Shown here: positions 20,654 to 32,099 of the stretch, piece after piece
Position numbering within the stretch: position 1 is the first letter of the stretch
Layout of the letters: each line of letters begins with the position of its first letter
Assembly: GCA_023014335.1 (NCBI GenBank)
Contig: JAECYW010000016.1
Span: 1,302,001 to 1,366,000, forward strand
From: Galerina marginata
Lineage: Eukaryota > Basidiomycota > Agaricomycetes > Agaricales > Galerinaceae
Reading direction: 5' to 3'
DNA: 64,000 nt
The notes under the pieces: model-generated
Seen by the model: only the letters and a program-made list of their open reading frames with translations
Told to the model about the DNA's origin: nothing
Database searches by the model: none
Made by a program: the position numbers and the translations under genes

Positions 20654-22679
20654 ATACAGATTTGGTAACTATTCTCCAATTATATTGAAGATCGTTGCTG
20701 ACTCTATCATTTATTAGAACATATATACGACATACTGGTTTTCCTGTGGATACATTCCGTCCCCCGTTTGACACTTGTACTAGTACTAAGCAGATGAATT
20801 GAGGTTTGAAATACATACAAAACACAAATTGTACTTAAAAATATATGGGAATGTGATATAAATCGAATGATGCAGCAATTACTTAGGTCTGAAGCTGCCA
20901 TACCTCATCTTGACATCTTGCGAGGTGATACCTGTTCGAGCCAGCTTCATACAGATCAAGAGAAGAAAACAACGTGTAGCATAAAATAAGTTCACTTCCA
21001 TTGTAAGTAGTCTATTTACAGTTCATCCTACAATGTAACATCAGTTCATACGATCACTGTCTTACCAGAGGCGTTTTTGAAAACGCCCCCGGTAAGACCG
21101 AACTCAGTTAAACTCATCGCTTATGTGCCCAAGGCCGCCTAACGAGCCGGTACTAGCACCAACAGTGTGGCGGTACCACTCGCCTCGTTCCTTGCTGCTG
21201 CCTCTACCTAAGTGCCATAACGCGCCCCGTACCACTGCTGCTGGTACCATTGCTGTCCGGTTCGTCGTCATCATCGAGAGCAGACCTCAGCGGTAATATG
21301 TGGGTCGTGGCAGTCTTCCTCTCAACCAACGATGAGACATTAGTTGAGGACACAACCCGTCGTGTCCTCTCACCAAGGACTGGACCGTGGTTCAAGAGCA
21401 GGGACGAGCGCCGGTAGTGACACCAGCCAGCTCGAACCGCCTGCCTCTCGCATCACCTCCTTCTCGCAAGCTATGCAACAGCAGAACTATGCCGCTCCTC
21501 CACCAACGACCAGGAACACCGGCGAGTCCCACAAGCTCCAGCAAAAACTGCTGCTGATGCCGATTGTTGTTGTAGGTGGTGGTGGTGCCCAGAGACTGTT
21601 GTTCTGAAGCCATGCTCGTTCGAGCTCAACATGGAGGCGCTGTCGAAAGCGGAAGGTGGGTTGGGCTCAGAGTTTCTATGATCAAAAAATGATGAAAAGA
21701 AAGAATATTCAGCAATCTCAACGATAGCGTCATTAAACATACATACCTCGCGTAGGCGTGCCGATGTGAGGGTCCTAAGAAAGGAACTCACGGCGAGCTA
21801 CCAACGGCACCAGCTGCGCCGTACTTGATATCTACGTTCTGTATTCGAATGGCCATCCAGAGGGTCGCCGTAGTAAACGCGATTTAATGAATCTAAATAG
21901 CTATAGAGGGGTCAATAGACAGATATCTCGGGAGGACCAAGTACGCAAAAGATTTTTCTGACTTGATTTAGAATAGCTACCTGCTCGAAAACCGTAGGAT
22001 TCTTCTTCCTCTCTAGAGCCACGCGACTCTCTCTCTCGTGGTTTCGCGGTGTGCATGGTGTCCGCTACACCGTTCCGCATTGATGTGTGAGTGGTCTTGT
22101 CGCCTCCGTACCTGCGGGATGGGTTCCTCGCTGGTGTGTCGCAGCGCGAAGGATGTCGCAGATCTGTAACGTGGCGGAAAACGAGAGGTGTCGTGAGGCG
22201 GACACGGGCTAACCGGCGCTGGGAAGTGGGTTAGGTGCACAACGAAGGTCATTTTTTCGCGACGCGACGTACCTGGTGTGTTCCACCTCACCCGAGATCC
22301 TTCAGGTTCTGGTTCACATTTCTCATTTGAGGGAAGGCGCACTCGGAGCAGTGAAGTGGTGCTGGGCGTCGTTTCAGCCGTGTGTCAGAAGCTGGTGGGA
22401 CAGCGGACGTGCAGTTGAACACGGCTGAAACAAGGAGCGGAGCGAACGGTTTACCAATACCAAGGGTGTAGAATCTGACGAGAAAGAAGGAGGTCTATAA
22501 GCGGGATGAGCGGGAATAGACGAGAGAGCAGGCTAACTGACCATCTGTTCAGGCAGAGGGAAGACCCGTGAGGATAAGGATAACGCTGAGGACAGCGTAT
22601 GCGGGGTCGACACAGGTAGCCTAGATTTAGGTGCGAGTGAGCAAAGTGAAAAAGTGGAACCGTATACGGCATACTATAG
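20654..22679. other. Non-coding tail of duplication unit 1
   Basis: About 2 kb without a supportable gene. It carries a hairpin at 21061-21096, a block shared with unit 2 around 21180-21610 and another around 22150-22400 (shared aaggtcatttt, cgcgacgcgac, ggttcacat and gctggtggga). Short open frames on both strands are not conserved as proteins between units. Confidence 0.5.
21061..21096. repeat. Imperfect palindrome (hairpin) behind TPR-CHAT gene 1
   Basis: CTTACCAGAGGCGTTTT and AAAACGCCCCCGGTAAG face each other around a 2-base centre; 15 of 17 positions pair. It lies 408 bp after the TPR-CHAT stop. The unit 2 counterpart at 29087-29122 keeps most of the pairing. Confidence 0.6.
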
Positions 22680-22984
22680 CTAAGTAGGACAAAAGGGTCC
22701 AAGGCGGAAGACGGCGACGGCGAGTGGGTGGGAGTCGCGGTCATTGCCGTCGATGAAGGAGGGATGGTGTAGGTAACGTTGAAGACGTTCACGGACGACG
22801 GTGGACGGGTGAAAGCTGGTGAAAGAGCCAGAGATATGTCTGTGGGAAAGCTGACAAAACTTTGAGCAGACTGTGAACCTCTCCACCCTCCTGATCATTT
22901 CCTTGAAATGACAACGACGTCGACTATTATACATGCAAAGAAAAACCAACACGCCGATTGACTTTATATCGAGGCTTCCCAAAT

Positions 22985-23800
22985 ATCTGCACTGAGTTCA
23001 GAACCTCTGGCTTTTGAGCTCTACGCTGTCATCTGCAGCTTTCTTGGTCTGATCTGGAAGCTTGAAGATGTACGAGTCCCTTCACCGTGACTATGCGGTT
23101 TCGACGCGCTTGATCTGGATGAATACCCTGCAGCCAACACCATCTCCGCCATGCGAGTGATCCGTTGGACCCAATGACGCTGGAAGAACTACGACGCGCA
23201 TCGACGGCGCCATTGCAGATGCTCCTTCGGCTCATCGAAAACGAGCAGCAAAAGAAGTACTACAAACCTGCAGGCTACAGTCATTGCATAGAACTGTAAT
23301 GCCTCCTCCAGTTGACGCGCTGGAATCAGCGGCAAAACGACGATTAACAACGCGTTAACTTAAGTGGAAAGAACTCGGGTGGAAAGGATCCAGGTGAATA
23401 TACAGCCTTCTGTTTCTGTCAGTCTGTTAAAGTTTTCTCGTAGCTCCATCACCATTTGAACCAGGCGTATTGTCGTCTCAGGAAGGCTACGCATCAAGTA
23501 TGTGGCTTTTTTTCTAGATTTCAATGCCTGACCTTCGCTTCAGATTCGACATTTCACAATTCATGACTATGCTCCCTCTAGTCATAAACTACCTGTCTTG
23601 AACAGTGCTCCTTTACGAACACATTGCACGGGGGATAACGATTGTCCTTTCTTCGTTGGCAATATTTTTGGGACTTCCTTCATGACTTGTACGCTAGCTG
23701 GAGACTCAACATACTCGAATTACAGGATGTAAGTACTTCTCTCATTTGAAGGACTCTGTATCCATAATTTCCTGCCTAGATTATTATGCGAACGGACTAC
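22985..23800 (+). pseudogene. Decayed F-box gene, copy 2
   Basis: Follows the intact gene at 30159 over most of its first three exons. The F-box exon (gagctctacgctgtcatctg), the SLH/RSIW region, the ELQHASTAPLRMLRLIE region (gacggcgccattgcagatgctcc) and exon 3 (actagtcat-like tctagtcataaactacctg) are all recognisable. Many small insertions, deletions and stops break the frame. The 3' half, from the fourth exon on, is missing. Confidence 0.7.
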
Positions 23801-24334
23801 ACTCTCGCCGACGCCCCTTCTGCCTCGAAACCAACCGACGGTGACCCGCAACAGTGCCCTGCCCCCACTCAAATCCTCGAACATGACGAATGGCATTAGC
23901 TTATTCTCTCGAAGTCATCCAACATCTCCTCGAGCCAGCTGCAGCCCCTAGTCGTGCTGCTGTTACCTGTTGCCCTTAAGTAATGCCCCATCTGCCGTCA
24001 TCCTTCGACACACTTCCTCACCAAGAAGTGGGACCGACGACCACAACGACGAGCAGCCGCAGCCTCCACCGCTACCGTAAACAACAACGAACTGCGCCAG
24101 CGGTGCTGCTGGTGCGGATTGTGCTCGATCGACAGTGCCAAGGAGGAGCAGCCAGCCAATGCAGCCGTGCTACTGCTCCTCGTATCCTATGTAGGAGGCA
24201 GGGCAAGCAGATTAGAAGCAGAAGCACCGAGTTATGTGCTGCTGTATGGGTTGAGGAGGCGATGATCAGCGGCCTTTCTGGCCACCGAAGCGAGAACCAT
24301 TGACTCACCCCTAAGTCAGCGAAGCCGCAAGCCA

Positions 24335-25060
24335 CCCTGCCTCTGCACCCTAACCCAGCACCCCAAACGTCGACCAGCAAACGCCACCACCGCATAGGAC
24401 CCCGGCGCATGGAAGGCCATCGATCAATTACCCGACACCGCCGTGCAATCGCGCTCAAATTTACCGAGTACGCAGCGCCGTGCCAAGGCCAAGAAGGTGA
24501 CGAGCTCGAAGAAGCTTTTGGGGTAGCCACTACCGCCATTATTCGAGTACGGGCTCGACGCGCCAGCTGAGTGCGAGATACGTCGTGGGAGGCGGAGGGG
24601 TTGTCGGGTCACCGAGGACGTGGGTGTTGAAGGTATAGAGTAGAGCAAATGGAGGTGGAAGACAAGGTAAAGCTTGTTCTTCTTCTAAAAGCTTCGTAAC
24701 GTATCCTGACCACGCTACCCCTTTCTTCAAGATGGGCTGGATAGGCCACAAGCTCGACATGCCAATCAAGCATGGCCGGCGGGTTTTACAGTTCGAGATG
24801 GTCGTCATCATGAGCGAGGCCGAGGAGGACGAGTGGACCATGGGCGGAACGGGTGGGAGGAAGACTCCGCCGACGAACACGACGCATGAGGAGGCGCGTT
24901 GGTCAACAGATAGTCAGCTGCGCGGAGCACAGGTCGCCCTCGGGCTCCGTCCGCGCGAAAGGCTCGAAGGCGCTGGCCCGTCCACGCAATATCGTCCCCC
25001 CTCACTCTCATCCGACGTCGGACTGGGGCTCGACGTTCGGGGCTCTTGAGGTTGAGTTCG
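24335..25060 (+). pseudogene. Decayed copy 2 of the PPPPY membrane-protein gene
   Basis: Matches exon 2 (ccccggcgcatggaaggcc, catcgatcaa), the second intron and the start of exon 3 (reads MGWIGHKLDMPIKHGRR). It is shorter than copy 1: much of exon 3 is deleted and the C-terminal SPELRESMER block is absent. Stops and frame breaks occur. The membrane-segment exon is missing, as in copy 1. Confidence 0.68.
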
Positions 25061-25739
25061 TGGCTGTACTTTTTTGGGGTGACTGGCCCATGGATGTTTC
25101 GTGGATATCCCGGACCTCCAAGGCACATAGCGAAGCCATCATTCTACCTTGCCATGTCGTTGGTATCGGCAACTTGCTGGCTGCTGTCTGCATCATGTCG
25201 ACGATTGCTCATCGACACCACCACCATCCTAGGATATCACAATCGTTCCGACATGCCCCTTGGACGGCTTGACGAGTCCGATTGCCAACGCCACGCCCTG
25301 TGTCTGTGGATGGCCTACATAAATTGTGCGTAGAGGTTGGTACATATACATACATTTATCAAGGTCGGGTAGGGAAGGGAGGCAATCATACGTAGACGAA
25401 GGATTTTTCTCACCTCCTTGGACTGTACATCGGTTTTAAATTTTCGTCTTGCGTGCAGACTGCTCATGATTATCGATCAGTGGTAAGTGAGAATCATTCG
25501 AAGGAACAGGTGCTGAGCGCTAGCACTGAAGGTCAAATAGGCAACAGAACGCGTTTCGCGACATGCCGAACCAGAGACGTCACAGCCTCACGGGATCGCG
25601 TGTTATCACCGGCTGCTCTTTCTCCCTCTATGTACTGTGGAATAGGATATTCTGTGTTGGAATCAAGGTCTGTCAGTCCTCATTCTGTGCATAATTGGCT
25701 TGGGTAAGATGATCATCTACTCTAGATCAGCTCGACAGG
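25061..25739 (+). promoter_or_regulatory. Region upstream of TPR-CHAT gene 2
   Basis: Continues the 3' flank of the PPPPY remnant (ggtgactggccc, tacatatacatac), then about 250 bp of gene-proximal sequence ending agctcgacagg before the ATG. No separate gene is supported. Confidence 0.35.
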
Positions 25740-28700
25740 ATGAGCAGTAATCTCGACGAGAGGATCAGAACTCGCCGTGAAATACTCAATCTCTGTCCTC
25801 CTGGCCACCCGAAGCGCTATCGTTCCTTCGGAAAGCTTGCCAATGACCTTCACGCTCAGTTTAAGCAGTTGGGTCGAATTGAAGATCTCGAAGACGCGAT
25901 CTCATTCCACCGCGAAGCCCTCACACTCTGCCGTCCTGGCCACCGAAAACATTCTGCCTACCTCAACAACCTCGGCATTGCTCTTGCAACTCGGTTTGAG
26001 CAGTTCGGGCGAATTGAAGAGCTCGAAGACGCAATCTCATCCCACCGTAAATCACTCACGCTCTGTCCTCCTGGCCAGCCGAATCGTTCTGCCTACCTCA
26101 ACAACCTTGCCATTGCTCTTCAAACTAGATTTGGTCAGTTGGGCAAAATTGAGGATCTCAAAGATGCGATCTCATCGCTCCGTGAAGCACTCGCTCTTTG
26201 TCCTCCTGGAAAGCCGAATCGTACTGCCTATATCATCAACCTTGGCATGGCTCTTCAAATTCGGTTTGGTCAGTTGGGCCAAATTGGGGATCTCGAAGAC
26301 TCCATTTCATCCCACCGCGAAGCACTCACTCTCTGTCCTCCTGGCCATCCAAATCGTTCCTACTCCCTCGAAAATCTAGGCAGTGCTCTTCAAATTCGGT
26401 TTGGTCAGCTGGGCCAAATTGAGGATCTCGAAGACTCAATCCCATTCCACCACGAAGCACTCACTTTCCGTCCTCCTGGCCACCCGAAACGTCCTTACTC
26501 CCTCGACAACCTTGGCATTGCGCTTCAAACTCGGTTTGGTCAGTTGGGTCAAATTGAGGATCTCGAAGACTCGATCTCGGCCCACCATGAAGCACTCACT
26601 CTCTGTCCTCCTGGCCACCCAAATCGTTCCTCCTCCCTCATGAGCCTTGGCAATGCTCTTCAAGCTCGGTTTGGTCAGCTGGGTCGAATTGAGGACCTCG
26701 AAGACGCAATCTCATCCCACCGCGAAACACTCACTCTCTGTCCTCCTGGCCACTCAGATCATTCTGCGTCCCTCTACAGCCTCGGCAATGCCCTTCAAAC
26801 TCAATTTGATCAATTGGGCCAAATTCGGGACCTCGAAGACGCAATCTTATCCCACCGTAAAACACTCACTCTCTGTCCTCCTGGCCACCCAAAGCGTTCC
26901 TTGCCCCTTATGAGCCTTGCCCGGGCTCTTCAAACCCGGTTTCACCAGTTGGGCCAAAGTGAGGATCTCGAAGTCGCGATCTCATCCTATCGTGAAGCAC
27001 TCACTCTCCGTCTTCCTGGCCACCCGAATCGTTCCCACTCCCTCAGCAACCTTGGCAATGCTCTTCGTGCTCGGTTTGATCAATTTGGCCAACTTGAGGA
27101 TCTCGAAGATGCAATCTCATCGCACCGCGAAACACTGGCACTATGTCTTCCTGGCCACCCAATTCGTTCCATGTCTCTCCATAACCTTGCCTCTGCACTT
27201 CAAACTCGGTTCGTTCAGTTAAACAAAGTTGAGGACCTAGATGAGTCATTCATTTTGTATGAACAAGCAGCATATGATTTGACTTCAACCTCATGGTATC
27301 GGCTTCATGCCGCTCTTAACTGGGCAGCTCACTCACGACATCATCACCACCCATCCCTTATAAGCGCCTACGCTGTATCATTGCGCCTTCTTGATCAATG
27401 CTTCATTTCACGCCCTACTGTTCAATTACAGCACAAATTCCTCGCCCGTGCTGAAATTCCAAAATCTTTGGCATCTGATGCCGCTTCTGCTGCAATTGAC
27501 GCCGGAGAGGTTCTGGTGGCCGTGGAATTACTCGAACAGGGCCGTGCCATATTGTGGTCCAAGATTGAAGGCTACAGACACCCACTTGATGAGCTCCGCC
27601 AAGTCAATAGTGAGCTTGCTGATGAGGTTGAAAGTTTAAGCAGACAACTTGAACAGCTTGCACTGTCAACTAATTCTGAGTCATTGGATAGTGTTCCTGT
27701 GCTTCCAGCATCCTTTGATACCCAACTCCGGAACCATCGTATTTTATCAGAAGATTGGCAGAAAGTACTGGAGAGAGTGAGGCAAGTTGAAGGTTTCAGT
27801 GATTTCCTACAAGCTGTTCCATTTTCCACTCTCCGAACAGCTGCTGCAGAGGGCCCCGTCATCATTGTTAACATCAGCGAGTACCGTTCTGATGCCATAA
27901 TACTCTGTACTGAGACCGCGCCTATTCTCATAACCCTTCCGGCAGCGCACCCTGAGGACCTCGAACAACTCATAGAGCACCTCGGTTCTGCTCGCAATGT
28001 CGGCCTTCATGCTTGTTCTTCTAAACAATTTATTCCAATTTTACGCAAACTGTGGAATGATATTGTTTCGCCCGTGGTTAGTTGCCTAGCCAAGCTGGGA
28101 GTCCCCGAGAAGAGCCGCATCTGGTGGTGCCCAACTTCTGAGTTGTGTGCACTACCACTTCATGCTGCTGGCCCATACCGTCCCAACGAGAGAAATCTCC
28201 CAGACATCTACGTCTCTTCGTATACGCCAACTCTTTCCGCCTTAATTAGAGCAAGATTTAATCCAATCTCTCAAGCTGTCGCTCCAAATTTAGTTGTTGT
28301 GGGCCAACCTGGGGAAGACCTCTTAAAGATCGAGGAGGAAATTGGTGTTATTCAACAACTAGGCAGCTCGGTGGACGTTATTAGTGGTGCTCGGGCGACT
28401 CGTAAAACAGTACTTCGAGTTCTTCAACACCATTCCTGGGCTCACTTTGCCTGTCATGGTCATCTTGGGGATAAGGATCAACCATTCCTCGCGTCATTCC
28501 AGCTGCACGGCGGCAGTCGGCTCACTTTACTAGATTTAATGCAAGCTCGACTGCCCAATGCAGAATTGGCTTTTTTATCAGCGTGTCATAGCGCGGCCAG
28601 CGATCTTATCACACCCAACGAAACCATCCATCTTGCAGCGGCTTTGCAGTTTTGTGGTTTCCGCAGCGTTGTCGGGACATTATGGGAAATGAGTGATCAA

Positions 28701-28865
28701 GATGGTCCGAATATTTCGAAGGAATTCTACAAGCACATGTTTCGAAACACTGCAAAGGCCGATTTTCGAGATTCAGCAGAGGCGCTGAGCTTGGCAATTC
28801 GGGAAATGAGGAGAAATGGCGTGCCCTTAGATCGGTGGATTATGTTTGTCCATATTGGTGCTTAA
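25740..28865 (+). CDS. TPR-CHAT protein 2 (tetratricopeptide array plus caspase-like CHAT protease domain)
   Basis: A single exon of 1041 aa, paralogue of the protein at 16580. Residues 5-499 hold 11 repeats of 45 residues, more divergent from each other than those of copy 1 (GQLGQIED and GKIED variants of the unit end). The linker and CHAT half are closely similar to copy 1, including LLDQCFISRPTVQLQHKFL and GYRHPLDELRQVNSELAD. The catalytic His is His906 (HFACHGHLGDKD) and the Cys is Cys949 (LAFLSACHSA); both are present. The seven-unit difference in array length, against a conserved protease half, suggests that the array sets binding specificity and changes fast. That reading is inference. 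Confidence 0.92.
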   Translation: MSSNLDERIRTRREILNLCPPGHPKRYRSFGKLANDLHAQFKQLGRIEDLEDAISFHREALTLCRPGHRKHSAYLNNLGIALATRFEQFGRIEELEDAISSHRKSLTLCPPGQPNRSAYLNNLAIALQTRFGQLGKIEDLKDAISSLREALALCPPGKPNRTAYIINLGMALQIRFGQLGQIGDLEDSISSHREALTLCPPGHPNRSYSLENLGSALQIRFGQLGQIEDLEDSIPFHHEALTFRPPGHPKRPYSLDNLGIALQTRFGQLGQIEDLEDSISAHHEALTLCPPGHPNRSSSLMSLGNALQARFGQLGRIEDLEDAISSHRETLTLCPPGHSDHSASLYSLGNALQTQFDQLGQIRDLEDAILSHRKTLTLCPPGHPKRSLPLMSLARALQTRFHQLGQSEDLEVAISSYREALTLRLPGHPNRSHSLSNLGNALRARFDQFGQLEDLEDAISSHRETLALCLPGHPIRSMSLHNLASALQTRFVQLNKVEDLDESFILYEQAAYDLTSTSWYRLHAALNWAAHSRHHHHPSLISAYAVSLRLLDQCFISRPTVQLQHKFLARAEIPKSLASDAASAAIDAGEVLVAVELLEQGRAILWSKIEGYRHPLDELRQVNSELADEVESLSRQLEQLALSTNSESLDSVPVLPASFDTQLRNHRILSEDWQKVLERVRQVEGFSDFLQAVPFSTLRTAAAEGPVIIVNISEYRSDAIILCTETAPILITLPAAHPEDLEQLIEHLGSARNVGLHACSSKQFIPILRKLWNDIVSPVVSCLAKLGVPEKSRIWWCPTSELCALPLHAAGPYRPNERNLPDIYVSSYTPTLSALIRARFNPISQAVAPNLVVVGQPGEDLLKIEEEIGVIQQLGSSVDVISGARATRKTVLRVLQHHSWAHFACHGHLGDKDQPFLASFQLHGGSRLTLLDLMQARLPNAELAFLSACHSAASDLITPNETIHLAAALQFCGFRSVVGTLWEMSDQDGPNISKEFYKHMFRNTAKADFRDSAEALSLAIREMRRNGVPLDRWIMFVHIGA
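25752..27236 (+). repeat. Coding tandem repeat: 11 units of 135 bp (TPR array of gene 2)
   Basis: Eleven exact-length 135-bp units. They lack the recent two-unit duplication of gene 1 and show more differences between units, so the array looks older or less recently homogenised. Confidence 0.88.
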
Positions 28866-30158
28866 ATGTTTTTTTTGTACCGTGGATTACAGACCTTGGT
28901 AGTTATTCTTCAACCATCTCGAGGATTTGTTCCTAACTCTATTTCTGCTAGAATCTTTGTAGTATATATTTTCTTCTCCGTGAACACATCCCGTCATGAT
29001 AAAACAACATGTACCATAAAATAAACTGACTTCAGATTACATGCTGTCTATTTACAATGTTATATATCAGTTAATACGAACACTGCCTTACCGGAGGCGT
29101 TTTCAAAAATGCCTTCGATAAGACCAAACTCGGTTAAACTTGTCATTTATATAAAAGGGTCATTGACGGGCTGGTACTAGCACCACACTGGTGGCTGGCG
29201 GCATGCTACTCACCTCGCTCCTTGCTGCTGCCTCTACCCAAGGTCCATCACGGCCCTAATACCGTACCCTCGTAGCATCGCTGTCCAGTTCGTCTTCATC
29301 ATCGAGAGCAGATGGCAGCGGTGATATGTCAAATGGCACTACCTCCCCCTCGCAAGCTATCTAGCAGCAGAATTATGCCGCCGCTCGACCAACGACAAAG
29401 ACCACCGGCGAGTCCTACAAGCACCAGCAAAACTGCTGCTGATACCGATTGTTGTTGGAGGTGGCGCTGACGTCCCGATGGTGTTGGTCGTGGTCGTCCA
29501 AGTTTATAGGTAGGTTGACGTCTGAGTTTCGCTAACCAAAATATGATAAACTGAAAAAATAAAGAATAAACGTCCGACAGCCTCAATGATGCACAACTTT
29601 TAAACATACAGACCTCACACAGCTGCGTCGATGATGGTCCTCGTGATTTGGGAACAACCGCGACGGACCTCGCAGGTCTGTGACGGAGAATAAAAAGTGT
29701 CATGGATTGGCGACAGCCTGACCGACGCTGGGATATGAGTTAGCTGCACAGCAAAGGTCATTTTGGCGCGACGCGACATACATGGTATATTTCACTTACC
29801 AAAAATCCTTCCGTTTCCGGTTCACATCCCTCATTGAAGGGGAGGGGCACTCAGAGCGTGAAGCGGTGCTGGACGTCGTTTCGGCCGTGTCAGATGCTGG
29901 TGGGATGGCGGGTGGAGGTGGACACTGCTGGAGGGAGGAGAGAGGAGAGGTTGAAACTAAGACTTGACAGGACAGTCGCGGATCAGCTTACAAATCTATG
30001 GGAAAGCTAACGCGGACCCCTCACTGCAATTTCGTTGAATCGACTGCTACAAAAGTACGACTATTATACCCTCGATCTCCCCAGTCAATCTGACCTCGAA
30101 TTGACTGCGCGCAAAGAGAACCTTGCACGCTGATTGTCTTGAAAACCAGGTTTCCCAA
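28866..30158. other. Non-coding tail of unit 2 and upstream region of F-box gene A
   Basis: Related to the tail of unit 1: hairpin at 29087-29122, block at about 29200-29470, block at about 29690-29920. No supportable gene. The last 200 bp are the promoter of the F-box gene, related to the starts of units 1 and 2. Confidence 0.45.
29087..29122. repeat. Imperfect palindrome (hairpin) behind TPR-CHAT gene 2
   Basis: CTTACCGGAGGCGTTTT faces AAAATGCCTTCGATAAG. Pairing is kept mostly by Watson-Crick and G-T pairs, although several bases differ from the unit 1 hairpin at 21061. Confidence 0.55.
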
Positions 30159-32099
30159 ATGTCCGGACTGAATTTGGCACATCTGCCTTTCGACATCTAC
30201 GCTGTCATTTGCAGCTTTCTTCACCCTATGGATATCATAATAATAGGTGAAGTACGTCATGGGTTGAATGGTTAGATGCGCTCGCTCTAATTTGTTTAAA
30301 GGTGTGCAAGTCCCTTCACTCTGTGTTTTCGACACGGTCAATCTGGGTGGATGCCCTAAGGCGTACTATGTCAACCAACTCCATTTTCGGTCACACCCTC
30401 CACCGTGCCAGCGATTCGTCAGACTCAATTACGTTGGAGGAACTACAACATGCATCGACGGCACCATTGCGGATGCTCCGGCTCATCGAGAGCAAGCAGG
30501 AAAAGAAGTACCACAAAAATCGCATACTGCGGCCATTCTATAGAACTATGGTTCATCTTCCAGTTGACACGCGCTCTGGCACCAACGGTAAATCGACGAT
30601 TAACAAGATATATATCGTCCCTGGCGGTCGATACGTGATTGTAAATGCTGGAGATACTTTGATGGTAATTGACCTAGAGCGATTCTTTAACTTGGGTGGA
30701 AAGGAGCCAGGAAAATACACAGCCTTCTGTTCCTGTCAATCCGATAAAAACTTCCTGGTAGTTCCATCACCAGACGGAACCAGGCTGCGTGTTGTCGTGT
30801 CAGGAAAGCCGCGCATCAAGTATGTGCTCGCTCTTCAATATTCCAGTTTCTGACATGCCCTTCAGATTCGACGATTTCACAGTTTACGAATATGATCCAT
30901 CTAGTCATGAGCTGTCCGTCTTAAACAGTGTTTCTCTACAAACGGATCGCATAGGGGATAATGATGCCGTTCCTTCTCTCTGTGGCAATCTTTTTGTCTT
31001 CTTTCTCAATAGGGTTGTCTACGTCTGGGACTTCGTTCGTGAATTGTATGCCAGCTGGAAAGTTGACCTACCTGAAGTACAAGAGGTGAGGACCTCATTC
31101 ATCTGAAACGCTCTACATCTATATTCATAATTGCCTATCTAGATCATCATTGCCGACGATAAAATCATACCTATTGCTGAGAATTCCTTAGGTATCTGGC
31201 AAATACCTCCACTCGTCTCTGTTTCCCCAGTGGAACCTTCCAGCCCTACGGAAGGTGTATCTGATATACTCCCTAAGCTGTACATACGAGTACCGCGTAT
31301 TGGGCACCCACCATTATCTACTTTACTCATGACTACAGGATCTTCTCTCTTCCCCAGCGAAGTCTATTCATCTTCCTACATGTGCTGCATCGACGACTGG
31401 TACTGTGGAGCGAAACACCCTTTAGTATTTGATGCTTTACAATATTCTGATACGAAGCAGCGTAAAGACGTGGCCTTCAGACAGCTAATCAGCCTGCCTG
31501 GTAGAAATCATTCCAGTGTACTCGAAGGCGAATCGACAGGACTACAGGTGCAACAAGGACGTACCGATTTATTTGGCTGCTACCCTCTGATGGATAGCCA
31601 ACTCATGCATCCCCAACCATCTCGATGTTATGAAGATCGGATCGTGATACCATGGTTCTATTATGGGCGAATATATCTTCTTTCGACTCCTGGGCCTGGA
31701 CTTGAAGCAGCGTCACCATCTCTGCAACCGCAAGGCACTTCCATTGGAACTGCCTCCAATCAAACCCCGCTGGAACCACTTGACAATCCCAATGATCAAC
31801 CCACACGTTCAGTAGATATCGCTTATACAACAGCAGATATTCTATGGAGCGAAAAGTTCTGCTTTGATCCAGCTTCAGGACGGCTATGTCTTATAACAAA
31901 GACCGGAGCCTCCTTACTCCTTCACGATTTTCTTCTGCTTCCGCGGTCTATGGCAGAGAAGCGTTATTCTAGCAGTGGAATAGATCGTACGTGGAAAGAC
32001 AAGGAGACGTGGGAGAGACGACAGAGGAAGCAACGGGGAGGACGGGATTTGTTTGAAGACATCACTGATGATGAACTTTTTTATGACAACGAGCTGTGA
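30159..32099 (+). CDS. F-box protein A
   Basis: Four exons, 30159-30251, 30302-30819, 30866-31085 and 31143-32099, give 595 aa. The F-box is at the N-terminus, LAHLPFDIYAVICSFLHPMD, continuing after intron 1 as CKSLHSVFSTRSIWVDALRR. The rest is the long uncharacterised C-terminal half common in mushroom F-box proteins. It has beta-strand-like segments (YIVPGGRYVIVNAGDTLMVI, NLFVFFLNRVVYVWDFVREL) suggesting a propeller-like fold, and ends acidic (FEDITDDELFYDNEL). F-box proteins recruit targets to SCF ubiquitin ligases through Skp1. The first two exons have exactly the same lengths (93 and 518 nt) as in F-box gene B, so the two arose by tandem duplication. Confidence 0.85.

Larger units (their letters stand above)
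13745..22400 (+). repeat. Tandem segmental duplication, unit 1 (about 9 kb period)
   Basis: This unit and the next (about 22685-29945) share, in the same order: a block with gggtgggagtcgcggtca (13785 and 22725), a decayed F-box gene, a block with gacggtgacccgcaacagtg, a decayed PPPPY gene, an intact TPR-CHAT gene, and a non-coding tail with a hairpin and cttgctgctgcctctac. The TPR-CHAT starts are 9160 bp apart. Boundaries are approximate because the edges have diverged. Protein similarity is highest in the CHAT half and lowest in the decayed genes. Confidence 0.75.
22685..29945 (+). repeat. Tandem segmental duplication, unit 2
   Basis: Second copy of the block described for 13745-22400, in the same order and orientation. 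The F-box remnant is longer here than in unit 1. The PPPPY remnant and the TPR array are shorter. The unit ends just before the promoter of the intact F-box gene at 30159, which is itself related to the starts of both units (ggatcagcttacaaatct). Confidence 0.72.

Noticed and set aside
21344..21791. Frames on both strands in the tail of duplication unit 1
   Set aside because: The matching block of unit 2 (about 29200-29700) keeps DNA similarity but not the protein frames, so it is treated as non-coding.
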